From positions 1 to 48,024 of the forward strand of contig JAFGKO010000162.1 in the NCBI GenBank assembly GCA_016928525.1: a DNA stretch of 48,024 nt. Reading direction: 5' to 3'. The stretch's first letter is position 1; each line of letters begins with the position of its first letter. The notes under the pieces are model-generated. The model was given only the letters and a program-made list of their open reading frames with translations, did no database searches and was not told the origin of the DNA. A program made the translations under genes and the position numbers. Source of the stretch: Anaerolineales bacterium (lineage in GTDB: Bacteria; Chloroflexota; Anaerolineae; Anaerolineales; Villigracilaceae). Below are positions 8,117 through 16,731 of this stretch, in pieces.

Positions 8117-9349
8117 CTACTTCATCGCTTCAGTTTTATCCAATTCGGTAGACGCTAAAGTCTCGCGCACACTTTCTGCCAAAGATAAAATGCCGCGCGC
8201 AGATGGCTGTGTCTTATTATCCAATATAAATGGCACGCCGCGATTTACAGCCGGGACGACGACCCGTTCATCCAAAGGAATAACAGCAGCTACCCGCTGT
8301 TTCAAGTTGTCTCCCACCCGCTCAGGCGTTATTGCAATACGTTTGTCAAATCGGTTCATCGTAAATACAATTCGCTCACGTTCGATGCCAATTGTCTGGA
8401 GCAAATCCAGGAATAAGCGGGCGTTTTTAATGGATGGAATGTCCTGCGTCGTAACCAATACTATCACATCGCTTTTGTCGATCGCTGCAAGAGTAATATC
8501 TGTCAATATCGGAGTTGTGTCAATAACCACATAAGCATACATCTGCCGCAGATAGTCGATTAATTGAGAAAACTGATCACCGTTTACCTTTTCAGCATAT
8601 TCAGGGCGCGAAGGAGCAGCCAAAATATGAACGCCTGAAGCGGCATGATTAATCATAACACTTTCGACGATATCTGGATCCAACTCATCCACACGCGTAG
8701 CAATATCAACAATGGTATTCTTGCCCTGCTCATTTACAAATACAGCTACATCACCGTACTGAAAATTCCCATCTACAAGTGTAACGCGAGTATCTTCATT
8801 ATGTAAGGCCAAAGCAAGGTTTACAGCTATTGTAGTGCAGCCCGTGCCTCCCTTAGGACTGTATATAGTAATTACTTTCCCTTGAGTCAACGAGAAACCA
8901 GATGCCGCTGGTGCAGCTGTTGACGCGGACACATTGCGGGACTGAACAAGTTTTGTCCGCTCTTTCTGAGCCATTTCACCTGCACGACGAATGGCTGAGA
9001 TCAATTCATCTGCCATTGGCGGTTTAGTCAGGAAATCGCGAGCGCCTGCAAGCATGGCACGCCGCATATAATTCTGATCACCTTGAACAGATAAAATGAT
9101 CACCTGCACATGCGGCAATTTACGAAGGATTGCCTCCGTAGCAGATATGCCATCCATATCAGGCATGTTAATATCCATCAGGACGACATCAGGATCATAC
9201 TCTTGCGAAAGCTCAATCCCTTCTTTACCTGATTTCGCGACTCCGGCAACTTCTATATCTGCTTCAAATTGTAAGAGCTTACGAACATTTTCGCGAGTTT
9301 CAGCAATATCATCGACGATGAGCACGCGAACTTTTTGGCCTGCCGCCAT
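8117..9349 (-). CDS. cpaE: CpaE/TadZ-like protein: receiver domain fused to a ParA-type ATPase domain
   Basis: 410 residues. Residues 5-125 form a CheY-like receiver domain with a complete acidic pocket (D13, D14), phosphoacceptor D59 in LMDINMPDMDG, and K109 in LTKPP. A Ser/Ala/Pro-rich linker (about 138-155) leads to a ParA/MinD-type domain (about 157-400). The deviant Walker A is KGGTGCTT (166-173): the first, signature lysine is kept but the usual P-loop lysine is Cys171. Walker A' is VTLVDGNFQYGDV; DTTP follows the next strand. CpaE/TadZ proteins place the Tad machine at a cell pole or site. Here the receiver looks phosphorylatable, unlike many CpaE proteins. GAGGTAATTA supports the ATG. 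Confidence 0.9.
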   Translation of the reverse strand: MAAGQKVRVLIVDDIAETRENVRKLLQFEADIEVAGVAKSGKEGIELSQEYDPDVVLMDINMPDMDGISATEAILRKLPHVQVIILSVQGDQNYMRRAMLAGARDFLTKPPMADELISAIRRAGEMAQKERTKLVQSRNVSASTAAPAASGFSLTQGKVITIYSPKGGTGCTTIAVNLALALHNEDTRVTLVDGNFQYGDVAVFVNEQGKNTIVDIATRVDELDPDIVESVMINHAASGVHILAAPSRPEYAEKVNGDQFSQLIDYLRQMYAYVVIDTTPILTDITLAAIDKSDVIVLVTTQDIPSIKNARLFLDLLQTIGIERERIVFTMNRFDKRIAITPERVGDNLKQRVAAVIPLDERVVVPAVNRGVPFILDNKTQPSARGILSLAESVRETLASTELDKTEAMK

Positions 9350-9374
9350 TATTAATTACCTCTATCTTAATATT

Positions 9375-10478
9375 TTATTGTTCCGGAGCAACAGTAACCA
9401 CATCACCTGGGAGGAATGGAGAGATCAGCTCATCAACTCTAGGCTGCATCGTATATGGTAATTTTGCAGGCACAGGAATATTGTATTGACTCAACAGGAA
9501 TTGTAGTGTTGCTGCCTCCGTAGCTACTCGAGATTCGTCCGCTGCTTTCCGAAGCGTCATCGTAATTTTAGCGCCCGAATAGACCAGATAGGACATCGTA
9601 ATAGAGTCCTGAGGAGAAACGATCAAGGTGATAATATCCGGATTCTGATCAGCTTGTTGCACCACTTGAGCCTGCTGTTGGTCCGCTTGTCCGGTAGCAG
9701 GATCGACCGGGGTCTGCTGGAAGGGGAAGCTCCCCATTTTTAGAACCACTGCGTTTTGCATTATCATCTGACAGACTAAACGCGGACGCTGATCCTCAGA
9801 CGGTGTGACATAAATTCCCTTTTGAAAAGCAGATTCAACTTCGGTGCGGCCTTGAGGTTGAGGAACCTCAGGAGGATAAACACCCAATGTTATTCCCGGC
9901 ATCGCTGGCGGATTTGCCAGTTCCGCGCCGCCGAAATCCAAAGAAGGTCCCTGCAAGGTTCGAACAGCATTTGGAAGTATCGTTTGGTAAGAAGGATCTA
10001 CGTCAACAAACAGGAAGCAGGCGCTCACATTGACATGCGCGCCATCCCGCACACCGTATGCGACAGTTTCCAGACGGGTAGTTGGAATCGCGATTGCCGT
10101 CATCCCCTCGGGGATATTAGCAGCCCACGAAGGTCCACCAGCAGCAAGTTCCCCTTCTGAAACCATTGTACGCGTAATCACAACTCCCTGATCGATAGGA
10201 TATTTGGCAATCTTACCTATCAATTCCTCTTTCTGGTTGAGTGTGAACATTACAGAAACCACTTTATCTTGAGGGATTTCCAACGTCGCAAGAACATCCT
10301 CCGTGATAGGTTCTCCCTGAGGAATATTTTGTCCTGCAATATATATTTGGACTGTCGTCGGCTGTGTCTGCGCAGCAGGCGCTCCACCGCTAAAGAACTG
10401 GCGAAACACCAATGCCACAACAGCCAAACCAATGATCAAAATCAAAGCCAGAAATATGAATATTCGTCCGCGACGCAT
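9375..10478 (-). CDS. cpaB: Flp pilus assembly protein CpaB/RcpC (SAF domain)
   Basis: 367 residues. A single N-terminal membrane segment (about 6-26) precedes an extracytoplasmic region. The SAF-like domain at about 42-112 contains VQIYIAGQNIPQGEPITEDV and later IDQGVVITRTMV. A CpaB/RcpC C-terminal domain follows, including PEGMTAIAIPTTR and AYGVRDGAHVNV. A Gln-rich loop lies near residues 248-272. CpaB normally works with the outer-membrane secretin CpaC; none is seen here, in line with a monoderm-type envelope (inference). It is the first gene of the pilus operon, with its own -10 box just beyond the terminator of the upstream two-component pair. GAGGAG lies five bases before the ATG. Confidence 0.88.
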   Translation of the reverse strand: MRRGRIFIFLALILIIGLAVVALVFRQFFSGGAPAAQTQPTTVQIYIAGQNIPQGEPITEDVLATLEIPQDKVVSVMFTLNQKEELIGKIAKYPIDQGVVITRTMVSEGELAAGGPSWAANIPEGMTAIAIPTTRLETVAYGVRDGAHVNVSACFLFVDVDPSYQTILPNAVRTLQGPSLDFGGAELANPPAMPGITLGVYPPEVPQPQGRTEVESAFQKGIYVTPSEDQRPRLVCQMIMQNAVVLKMGSFPFQQTPVDPATGQADQQQAQVVQQADQNPDIITLIVSPQDSITMSYLVYSGAKITMTLRKAADESRVATEAATLQFLLSQYNIPVPAKLPYTMQPRVDELISPFLPGDVVTVAPEQ

Positions 10479-10526
10479 AGGGACTCCTCTCTAAACAGAC
10501 AACATCTGAACAACTTTATCATATCG

Positions 10527-10532
10527 ATTATA
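10527..10532 (-). promoter_or_regulatory. -10 box for the cpaB-tadC operon
   Basis: A perfect TATAAT on the minus strand, about 49 bases before the cpaB start. No good -35 box is seen at 16-18 bases spacing. It lies just past the terminator at 10570-10593, which argues for independent transcription of the pilus operon. Confidence 0.45.
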
Positions 10533-10569
10533 CAGGAAAAATGGCAAAATCATGATTGGTAAATAAGTA

Positions 10570-10593
10570 GGGCTCTGCAACAAAACAGAGCCC
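10570..10593 (-). terminator. Probable intrinsic terminator after the DegS-like kinase gene
   Basis: A perfect 8-bp stem, gggctctg (10570-10577) with cagagccc (10586-10593), has an 8-base loop. It lies 27 bases past the stop codon of the kinase gene and is followed on the minus strand by a T-rich stretch (TACTTATTTA). Confidence 0.65.
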
Positions 10594-10619
10594 ATAATGG
10601 AAAAAATCAAAAACCGGAA

Positions 10620-11654
10620 TTACTTTCGCGCAGGCAGAGAAAACATGATTCGCGAACCTTTACCTGCTGCGCTATCAACGGCAAAAGTTCCTCCCAACAT
10701 TTCTGTGCGCTCTCGTATCAATTTTATACCCAAACTCTTCTCACTTTGAACAGCATCAGGATCAAAGCCTTTGCCATTATCATCAACGCTAACGCGGATG
10801 AGATCATCAGTTATATCTACATTCAACTTAAGAAGAGTAGCCTGGCTATGGCGCGCAGCGTTACCCATCAGCTCTTGCACTGCACGAAACACCATAACCT
10901 CTAGATAAGGTTCCAGGCGACGTTCGTTGCCGCTAACAGTTACGTTCACATCCAAACCCGTTTGTTCTTTGAATGCATCGGCATAACGACGAATCGTTGG
11001 GATCAAACCAAGATCATCCAGCATCATGGGACGCAATTCAAAAATAAAGTTTCGAACTTTTTGAAAGGTTCCCATAGCCGATGACTTGAGATTCCCAAGC
11101 TCATCTCGCGCCTGAGTTGGATCAACATCCAACAAACGCATTGCAATTTCGGTTTGTAGAATGAAGTTTGAAAGTGCCTGGGCAGGCCCATCGTGCATCT
11201 GTCTGGAAAGACGTTGCCGTTCCGCTTCCTGCGCATTGACCAACATCTCAACACTGGCCAGGGGACCTTTGCCTCCGCTCCCATGTGTGGTAGATGAAGA
11301 GCCCTGACCATCATTCTGCATCCTTTTCAGGACGGCCAGGTATTTCTGTAAATGCACTATATCGCGCTGCAATTTTTCCAACTGCCCGCGCATTACAAAC
11401 AGACGTTGTTGTGCATCGAGAGCTGAATCATATGCCATGCGAATTTCTTCTACAGGCATATCGCTGATCTGGTTTTGCACCTGCTGCAAATGCGAAGTGA
11501 TAGCAGCATTACGCTGTGACAACTTTGAAACTTCCCCCTGACTTTGCTCAATCATAAGCGTAGTCTCGCGCAAAGCGCGCTGGGTTTCCTCCAGTTCAGT
11601 TTTTAAATCAAACTCTGAAGCCTGCTCCTGCGTACCTTCAAGTTCTGACGTCAT
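10620..11654 (-). CDS. Cytoplasmic DegS-like sensor histidine kinase (HisKA_3)
   Basis: 344 residues with no membrane segment. A long N-terminal coiled coil (about 20-112) is followed by a Ser/Gly-rich linker, then the HisKA_3 dimerisation domain with the phosphoacceptor His154 in RQMHDGPAQ. The ATPase domain has the N box ELMGNAARHSQA, then DDNGKGFD and a late GIKLIRERTEMLGG. The coiled-coil sensor and HDGPAQ motif are those of Firmicutes DegS, which senses cytoplasmic or motility-related signals. It starts seven bases after its partner response regulator on the same strand. The adjacent pilus operon is a tempting target, but no binding site was identified. The DegS resemblance is by architecture only. 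Confidence 0.9.
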   Translation of the reverse strand: MTSELEGTQEQASEFDLKTELEETQRALRETTLMIEQSQGEVSKLSQRNAAITSHLQQVQNQISDMPVEEIRMAYDSALDAQQRLFVMRGQLEKLQRDIVHLQKYLAVLKRMQNDGQGSSSTTHGSGGKGPLASVEMLVNAQEAERQRLSRQMHDGPAQALSNFILQTEIAMRLLDVDPTQARDELGNLKSSAMGTFQKVRNFIFELRPMMLDDLGLIPTIRRYADAFKEQTGLDVNVTVSGNERRLEPYLEVMVFRAVQELMGNAARHSQATLLKLNVDITDDLIRVSVDDNGKGFDPDAVQSEKSLGIKLIRERTEMLGGTFAVDSAAGKGSRIMFSLPARK

Positions 11655-11661
11655 GCAAACA

Positions 11662-12366
11662 TCACTCCTGTGGTTTATTTACATCAGTATCTTGCAAGTT
11701 CACCCAACCACGCTTCAATGCATAGACAACAGCTTGCGTACGGTCTTCAACACCAAACTTGCGTAAAATGGATGTTACATGATTCTTAACAGTCTGGTGA
11801 CTGATTCCCAACAAACCCGCAATCTCCTTATTGCTCATGCCGCGCACAACACAGGACAATACTTCCATTTCCCGATCTGAAAGGGGATGGAAAGGACTGC
11901 CAGGCTCACTATAGGAACGCCGCGCGCCCTCAAGTTGGCCCTCTAACCAATTATCTAATTCGCGGCGTGTAAACACGTTTCCGCCAATCACATACTTTCC
12001 ATTGGCAACTTCGCGAATTATGCTGATTAGATTTTGCGGCTGTATATCCTTGGCGCAATACGCCGCTGCGCCAGCATGGGCCGCATGAATGGCCTGCTCA
12101 ACGTCATCATACCCGGTTAGCAACAAAATCCGAGTGCGCAGCTTTTCCTGGGTTACCTGATGCGTGATTTGCTGGCCGTTCATTTCCGGTAGATTTACAT
12201 CCAAAACGGCAATATCTGGATCCAAGTCGCGTATCAGTTCCAGAGCGTGTTTGCCATCGGCAGCCTGCCCAACCACGCGAAAGCCCTGTTCCAAAGCCAG
12301 CGCATCTGAAACGCCCTGTCGGAACAGAGGGTGGTCATCGACGATTAGTAAAGTAATCTCTTTCAT
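11662..12366 (-). CDS. NarL/FixJ-family response regulator (DegU-like)
   Basis: 234 residues. Residues 3-122 form a receiver domain with D10/D11, phosphoacceptor D56 in AVLDVNLPEMNG, a Thr/Leu switch region and K105-type lysine (CAKDI). Residues about 165-226 form a LuxR-type helix-turn-helix: LSDREMEVLSCVVRGMSNKE, then IAGLLGISHQTVKNHVTSIL. It is expected to be activated by the kinase encoded seven bases downstream and to bind DNA as a dimer. A promoter with TTCACG and TATACT at 17-base spacing lies upstream. The ATG directly follows a GGGGCGAGG sequence, so the exact start could be slightly different. Confidence 0.93.
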   Translation of the reverse strand: MKEITLLIVDDHPLFRQGVSDALALEQGFRVVGQAADGKHALELIRDLDPDIAVLDVNLPEMNGQQITHQVTQEKLRTRILLLTGYDDVEQAIHAAHAGAAAYCAKDIQPQNLISIIREVANGKYVIGGNVFTRRELDNWLEGQLEGARRSYSEPGSPFHPLSDREMEVLSCVVRGMSNKEIAGLLGISHQTVKNHVTSILRKFGVEDRTQAVVYALKRGWVNLQDTDVNKPQE

Positions 12367-12401
12367 CCTCGCCCCAAATCTGGTTTGATGGTTATTTTAA
12401 A

Positions 12402-12430
12402 AGTATAGCACATGAGTCCTATTACGTGAA
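12402..12430 (-). promoter_or_regulatory. Sigma70-type promoter for the response regulator/kinase pair
   Basis: On the minus strand, TTCACG (12430-12425) and TATACT (12407-12402) are separated by 17 bases. The predicted start point is about 30 bases before the response-regulator ATG. The promoter fills most of the gap behind the glycosyltransferase gene that ends at 12442. Confidence 0.55.
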
Positions 12431-12441
12431 ACAATTGCAAC

Positions 12442-13917
12442 TTAACGCCAATGAAAAACAACCATATTATTTCCGCCTAATTTCGGCCCGATCCCTGCTG
12501 TAATATACACTGGCTCTCCTAACTCGCTTAGAAGCGGATAGAAATCCGGAAACGCGATCAAGTATACTGCACCGCTATCATCCAGGAACTCGGCCAATCT
12601 CTGCTCATCACGGATAAACGGAATCACTTCAGGAGAAACCAGGCCGGCCAAATCGATCAACTCATGGGTGTCAAAATATCCCAAAGCGCCAATGTCATGC
12701 GCCGCGATGATTTCTTCCTCGGGTATGTTTTCCGCCACCCATTTCGCCGATGCAACCATTTCGGTCTCAATCAGGGTGACATCCTGGGCATATGTATTTG
12801 CCCCAACCAGCCAAAAAGCCACGCACAAGAGACCAGTTAAAAGATTCCAACCCGTGGAGGCCAGCCAATGATAACGACCGAATAACTTCGTTGGCGCGAA
12901 TTCCAGTATGGCAGTCAATCCCCACAAAAAGAAAATTGGCATGGCCGGCATGATGTAACGTCCATGCTGATATACGGGCAGCCGCTCAACATATAGAAAG
13001 AGATAGCCTGCAAACCACGCCATCCCAACCAGCGTACCCCAATCGCGTTTTCGTAGGGAAACGATAAACCAACCAATTGCCCCGGGAAGTAAAGCCAAAC
13101 TGGGTCCCAATAGAAACTGCAAGGACAATTCCCCAAAGCGGCCCAAAAACGGACGTGCCTGCCAGGCTGCATATTCTGCCTGTTTGGCATAGAACGTATT
13201 CGGCATAGGCGTCCCGGCCAGGATTAGATTAAATAATAGATATGGAACAAAAAGGGAAGCAAACCCAATGAAGAACAGACTCAAATCCTTCCAGCGTTTC
13301 TTTCCGCCCCCCTTGCTTGCCAGCGCATAGACGGCGACCGGCCCGAGCAGCGTGATCCCGTCAGGCCGCACCCAGACACTTAGTCCGGCAAGCAGGCCCA
13401 GGGCCATGAAGCGACGCGAGCCGCTCATCAGCATGCTCAACACCGTCGTTACGAGCAACGCATGCAGTAGCGTCTCCATCCCCGAGGCCGCCGCCCAGAC
13501 CAGATGCCACTCCAGAATTAGAAACAATCCCACCCAAGGAATGCGACTCCGATACGTCGGGCTGACTTGCCGGAGAACCATTTCGCCCAGCAAGCCCATT
13601 CCCCACAGCAGAAGCGCGCCAAGCAAGTACGTCCAAATGTAAGGGGCGAGTTTGAGAAAGAACCCAATGGAAAGCAGCGCCGTCCACAAAGGAGCGGTCG
13701 ATCCCGCTGAAGGCCTGCCGGGCTGGAAAGCCCACTCGCCGTGAAAAGCAAGGTTACGCGCATAGGTCAGGTGTATCCAGGAATCGTCGAGCGGGAAGCC
13801 AGCGCGGTTATAGAACGCACTGGCCGCCAGATATACCAACATGCTGACCAAACTGGCCAACGCCAACTGCCAGATGATTTTTTTATTCGGCAGGGTGAAG
13901 CGCATAAATGCGCGCAT
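12442..13917 (-). CDS. GT-C type integral membrane glycosyltransferase, DDSW motif
   Basis: 491 residues with about ten membrane segments. The first external loop carries FPLDDSWIHL (41-50), an acidic pair in the place where GT-C enzymes hold their catalytic Asp, and a nearby GRPSAGSTAPLW. The C-terminal soluble domain (about 375-491) is alpha/beta-like, with AHDIGALGYFD and LIDLAGL, and is probably extracytoplasmic. Such proteins transfer sugars from polyprenyl-phosphate donors to envelope acceptors; donor and acceptor are unknown here. GGAGG six bases before ATG 13917 fixes the start, so the gene overlaps the previous one by 35 bases. It is the last gene of the minus-strand locus that starts with the acetyltransferase at 17303. 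Confidence 0.8.
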   Translation of the reverse strand: MRAFMRFTLPNKKIIWQLALASLVSMLVYLAASAFYNRAGFPLDDSWIHLTYARNLAFHGEWAFQPGRPSAGSTAPLWTALLSIGFFLKLAPYIWTYLLGALLLWGMGLLGEMVLRQVSPTYRSRIPWVGLFLILEWHLVWAAASGMETLLHALLVTTVLSMLMSGSRRFMALGLLAGLSVWVRPDGITLLGPVAVYALASKGGGKKRWKDLSLFFIGFASLFVPYLLFNLILAGTPMPNTFYAKQAEYAAWQARPFLGRFGELSLQFLLGPSLALLPGAIGWFIVSLRKRDWGTLVGMAWFAGYLFLYVERLPVYQHGRYIMPAMPIFFLWGLTAILEFAPTKLFGRYHWLASTGWNLLTGLLCVAFWLVGANTYAQDVTLIETEMVASAKWVAENIPEEEIIAAHDIGALGYFDTHELIDLAGLVSPEVIPFIRDEQRLAEFLDDSGAVYLIAFPDFYPLLSELGEPVYITAGIGPKLGGNNMVVFHWR

Positions 13918-15451
13918 CAGCTACCTCCCCAAGATATTCCAAGCCGGGATTCGCTTCATAGCGCTCGTAAATCTCCCGGTATTCTTCCAAAACCCCGCCC
14001 GGCTCCAATACAAAATACGAGGCGCCATAGCGTTCCGCCAAGGCGAGTATGGTTTCAGGCCCGCCTGGGGGCATGACGATGGTCGAACGACCGCTAACGA
14101 TATAATATCCCGGCGGGTTGCGTACAATGACAATTTCCTCCGGGCGCGCGTCCTGTGCAAGCAAGAATCGCTCTACCTCAATATATAACTCCTCCTCCGC
14201 TTGCCAGCCCGTTTGCAGGATGCGTATCCAGATAATCATACCTGTCAAGCCAACACAAATGACGACAAGCGCCGCTCGGAAGATGCCATAGGCGCGCTCA
14301 TCGAGGAAGCTTCGGCTGCGGATACCAGCCACGCTGCGCTCGAGACCCAAAGGCGCGACCGCCCACCAAAAGGGTTGAAAGGCCGTCCCGGCGTGGAAAA
14401 AGCCACCGCGAGCGCCGGCAAAGGGAAAGATCACCGTCATCACCGCAAACAGGATCAACCAACCGGTCAAGGCCAAGCGCGCGCGAATATCTTGCCGCGT
14501 CTGCCAGAAACCCATCAAGATGAATGGGAACAACAGAATGCCGCCCTGCGCACCGAAGGCATTCATCAGGTTCATGCCGAAAGCCCATAAACGGGCCTTG
14601 AGTGCTGCCCCCCAACCTGCTTCCAACCACGCGCCCATATTGATCTGATCGGCAGGGAATGCGAAAGTGTCATTGTAATTCGTCAACCAAAGGATGCGGC
14701 TTCCGCCCGGCGCCATCGGCGAACCAAAGATGGCTATATTGCGGGCATACCAGGGCCCCATCACCAACAAGTAACCGATAACGACCAGAACTCCTAAAAA
14801 CACAAAAGAGCAAGTTCTACTTTTGATAGATCGATTGACTTCGAAGGAGCGCCATAAAGATAACAAACCTACCAAACCCAGCCAGAGCAAACCGTCACTG
14901 CGCGCCAGGTTCATCAAGCCGGCCAACAAGCCCATGAGAACGAAGGCCCACCAACGGTTTTTTTTCGCCAGGATGAAAATCAAGCCGCCGAGCAACATGA
15001 AGGGAGCGAAGTTGTCGGTAACCGGCATAAAGGGGACGTGGTAGATCGAGAAAACGGCCAGCAGGCCTGAGGTCACGGACAGATCGCGGCGGCCTGTTAT
15101 GTCAAATGCTAAATATGCGGTCAGCAACGGGACAAGGGCAGTGATCAAGATGAAAATCAGTCGCGCAGCCGCATACGTATGCTGGCCGGTTACGAACATG
15201 CTGATAGCCGCCAATATGGACGACAGTGGCAACCAATAGGTGTGTGAGGGATGCGGTAAGCCGGCCGGGTCGTCCAAATAATTCCACAAGAAAGGCTCGG
15301 TAAAGCCCTTCCCCTCCACCAGTTGTAAACCACCCACGAAGTAGTAGTCCGAATCAAGGTAACCGGGCAGGTACTGCAACGAAGCAATACCCAACACAAC
15401 TGCCAGGCCAAGAACGAAAAGAAGGGTATAAAGTCGCCAGTTCATCATCAT
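13883..15451 (-). CDS. GT-C type integral membrane glycosyltransferase
   Basis: 522 residues with about ten to eleven membrane segments. After the first segment (about 7-27) come LDSDYYFVGG (32-41) and a conserved loop with WNYLDDP and HPSHTYWLPLSS (56-78). LARSDGLLWLG follows around 185-195. A C-terminal soluble domain (about 415-522) includes ASYFVLEPGG and ends in a strand pair. The protein is clearly similar to the one encoded at 41486-43075, sharing the acidic-aromatic-YY motif, the W-N/H-Y loop, and the late soluble domain. Start ATG 15451 overlaps the stop of the upstream gene (ATGA), and two further ATG codons follow at once. Enzymatic role is inferred from the fold family only. Confidence 0.8.
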   Translation of the reverse strand: MMMNWRLYTLLFVLGLAVVLGIASLQYLPGYLDSDYYFVGGLQLVEGKGFTEPFLWNYLDDPAGLPHPSHTYWLPLSSILAAISMFVTGQHTYAAARLIFILITALVPLLTAYLAFDITGRRDLSVTSGLLAVFSIYHVPFMPVTDNFAPFMLLGGLIFILAKKNRWWAFVLMGLLAGLMNLARSDGLLWLGLVGLLSLWRSFEVNRSIKSRTCSFVFLGVLVVIGYLLVMGPWYARNIAIFGSPMAPGGSRILWLTNYNDTFAFPADQINMGAWLEAGWGAALKARLWAFGMNLMNAFGAQGGILLFPFILMGFWQTRQDIRARLALTGWLILFAVMTVIFPFAGARGGFFHAGTAFQPFWWAVAPLGLERSVAGIRSRSFLDERAYGIFRAALVVICVGLTGMIIWIRILQTGWQAEEELYIEVERFLLAQDARPEEIVIVRNPPGYYIVSGRSTIVMPPGGPETILALAERYGASYFVLEPGGVLEEYREIYERYEANPGLEYLGEVADARIYALHPAE

Positions 15452-16731
15452 CTCTTATGCTGGAAACTGTCCAGCCAAGTGCGCGGTGGACGGATCATCC
15501 ACCAGCGTACCCAGTACAGACCAATGACAGTGAAAACGGGCCAGAAAATGAACAACAGTTCATCCTTTTGTAACCCAATTCCGGACGGTACCTCGTACAT
15601 AAAAAACCACCAGGGCAAGCCAAAAAAGAAGATCAAAAGCAGGAAAGCAATCCCATCCCCGAGTTTCCGCCAGCGCTCACGCGAGATGGCAACAGTCAGC
15701 ATGATCGGCATAGTCAGCGGAACCAGTTGATCCATCTCCATTCGATAGCCCAATAAAGGTGTCGTCGCTACCGTCAAGCAAATTGCCCAGACAAAGCGAT
15801 TGAAGTCAGCTCCACGGGCGGCGCGCCATTCGGAACCGAGCGCGACGATCAGGACTGCGGTCAATACCCAGCCGAGTGTACTGCCAAACTGAGGCCAGAG
15901 TTGACTGAGAAGATCGTGCATGGAATACCCAAAGCCCGCGCGGAAACTGTTCCAGGCTGCGCGCAGGAACGGCAGCACCCAGCCAGAATATAAAAAGAAT
16001 GAAATTACTAGCAAGATGAATGCCAGCATGCCGGCCCCAATGAACACGCGCCAGCGTTTTTCCCAAACAACCCAGAAAGTGACAAAGAGCAGAAACGGTC
16101 CGCCCATTTCCCATTGAAAGGATGAAAGCACCATCAGCGCGCCCGCCAGTTCGTCAAGCCCGGCGCGCAACAAGAGCAGGATACCAACATAAGCGAGCCC
16201 AAGGATGATGGTCGGAGATCCTTCAAGGAATGAGTGATAGGCATAGAAAGATATGAAACTGGCAATGGCAATCAACACGATAAAGAAATAAGGAATTTTC
16301 CGATCTAAGATTCTAAAACTTAAATAAATGAATCCTGCCAAAGCGATCTCAGAAAGCGCCATCCAGAAGGCGCGCGCCATAGATGCATCAGGGAACAATC
16401 CCAGCGGGAAAAAGGTGATCAGCAGATGAAAAGGGATGTCGAGAATATACAAATCTTCCCCCGCTACCGCAGAGCGGCCATAAACCTGATCCTGCACACG
16501 TTCCGGGACACTGGCACTATACGGTTCAATTTGGTCCAGCAGGAAAGAACGCCCGCCCGTTCTTAAGAGATAAAACTCCCCGCCATCCGGCAAATTGTTT
16601 GCCAGGTAATAATTCCCCACTGCCAGCGCGTAAATCACCAGGATGCCAATGAACCCGGCAAGCAAAATGAAGCCGATTTCGCGAGTGGTTAACCTATTTG
16701 GTGCTTTTTGAAATTCCTGGAACGACATCAA
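15448..16731 (-). CDS. GT87-like integral membrane glycosyltransferase
   Basis: 427 residues with about nine to ten membrane segments. The first external loop has LPDGGEFYLLRTGGRSFLL and EPYS, and resembles the DUF2029/GT87 pattern in which an acidic residue before a long amphipathic loop is followed by a PY motif. GT87 enzymes are polyprenyl-phosphomannose-dependent mannosyltransferases in actinobacteria; the sugar here is unknown. A soluble C-terminal domain is missing, which sets it apart from the other two GT-C genes of this locus. Its ATG overlaps the stop of the upstream acetyltransferase gene by four bases, and its own stop overlaps the next ATG. The four genes therefore form one tightly coupled unit. 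Confidence 0.72.
   Translation of the reverse strand: MMSFQEFQKAPNRLTTREIGFILLAGFIGILVIYALAVGNYYLANNLPDGGEFYLLRTGGRSFLLDQIEPYSASVPERVQDQVYGRSAVAGEDLYILDIPFHLLITFFPLGLFPDASMARAFWMALSEIALAGFIYLSFRILDRKIPYFFIVLIAIASFISFYAYHSFLEGSPTIILGLAYVGILLLLRAGLDELAGALMVLSSFQWEMGGPFLLFVTFWVVWEKRWRVFIGAGMLAFILLVISFFLYSGWVLPFLRAAWNSFRAGFGYSMHDLLSQLWPQFGSTLGWVLTAVLIVALGSEWRAARGADFNRFVWAICLTVATTPLLGYRMEMDQLVPLTMPIMLTVAISRERWRKLGDGIAFLLLIFFFGLPWWFFMYEVPSGIGLQKDELLFIFWPVFTVIGLYWVRWWMIRPPRTWLDSFQHKR

Noticed and set aside
4727..10478. A type II secretion or type IV pilus system
   Set aside because: The CpaE (REC + ParA) and CpaB (SAF) proteins and the TadB/TadC pair are specific to Tad/Flp systems; no GspD/E/F-G or PilT genes are present.
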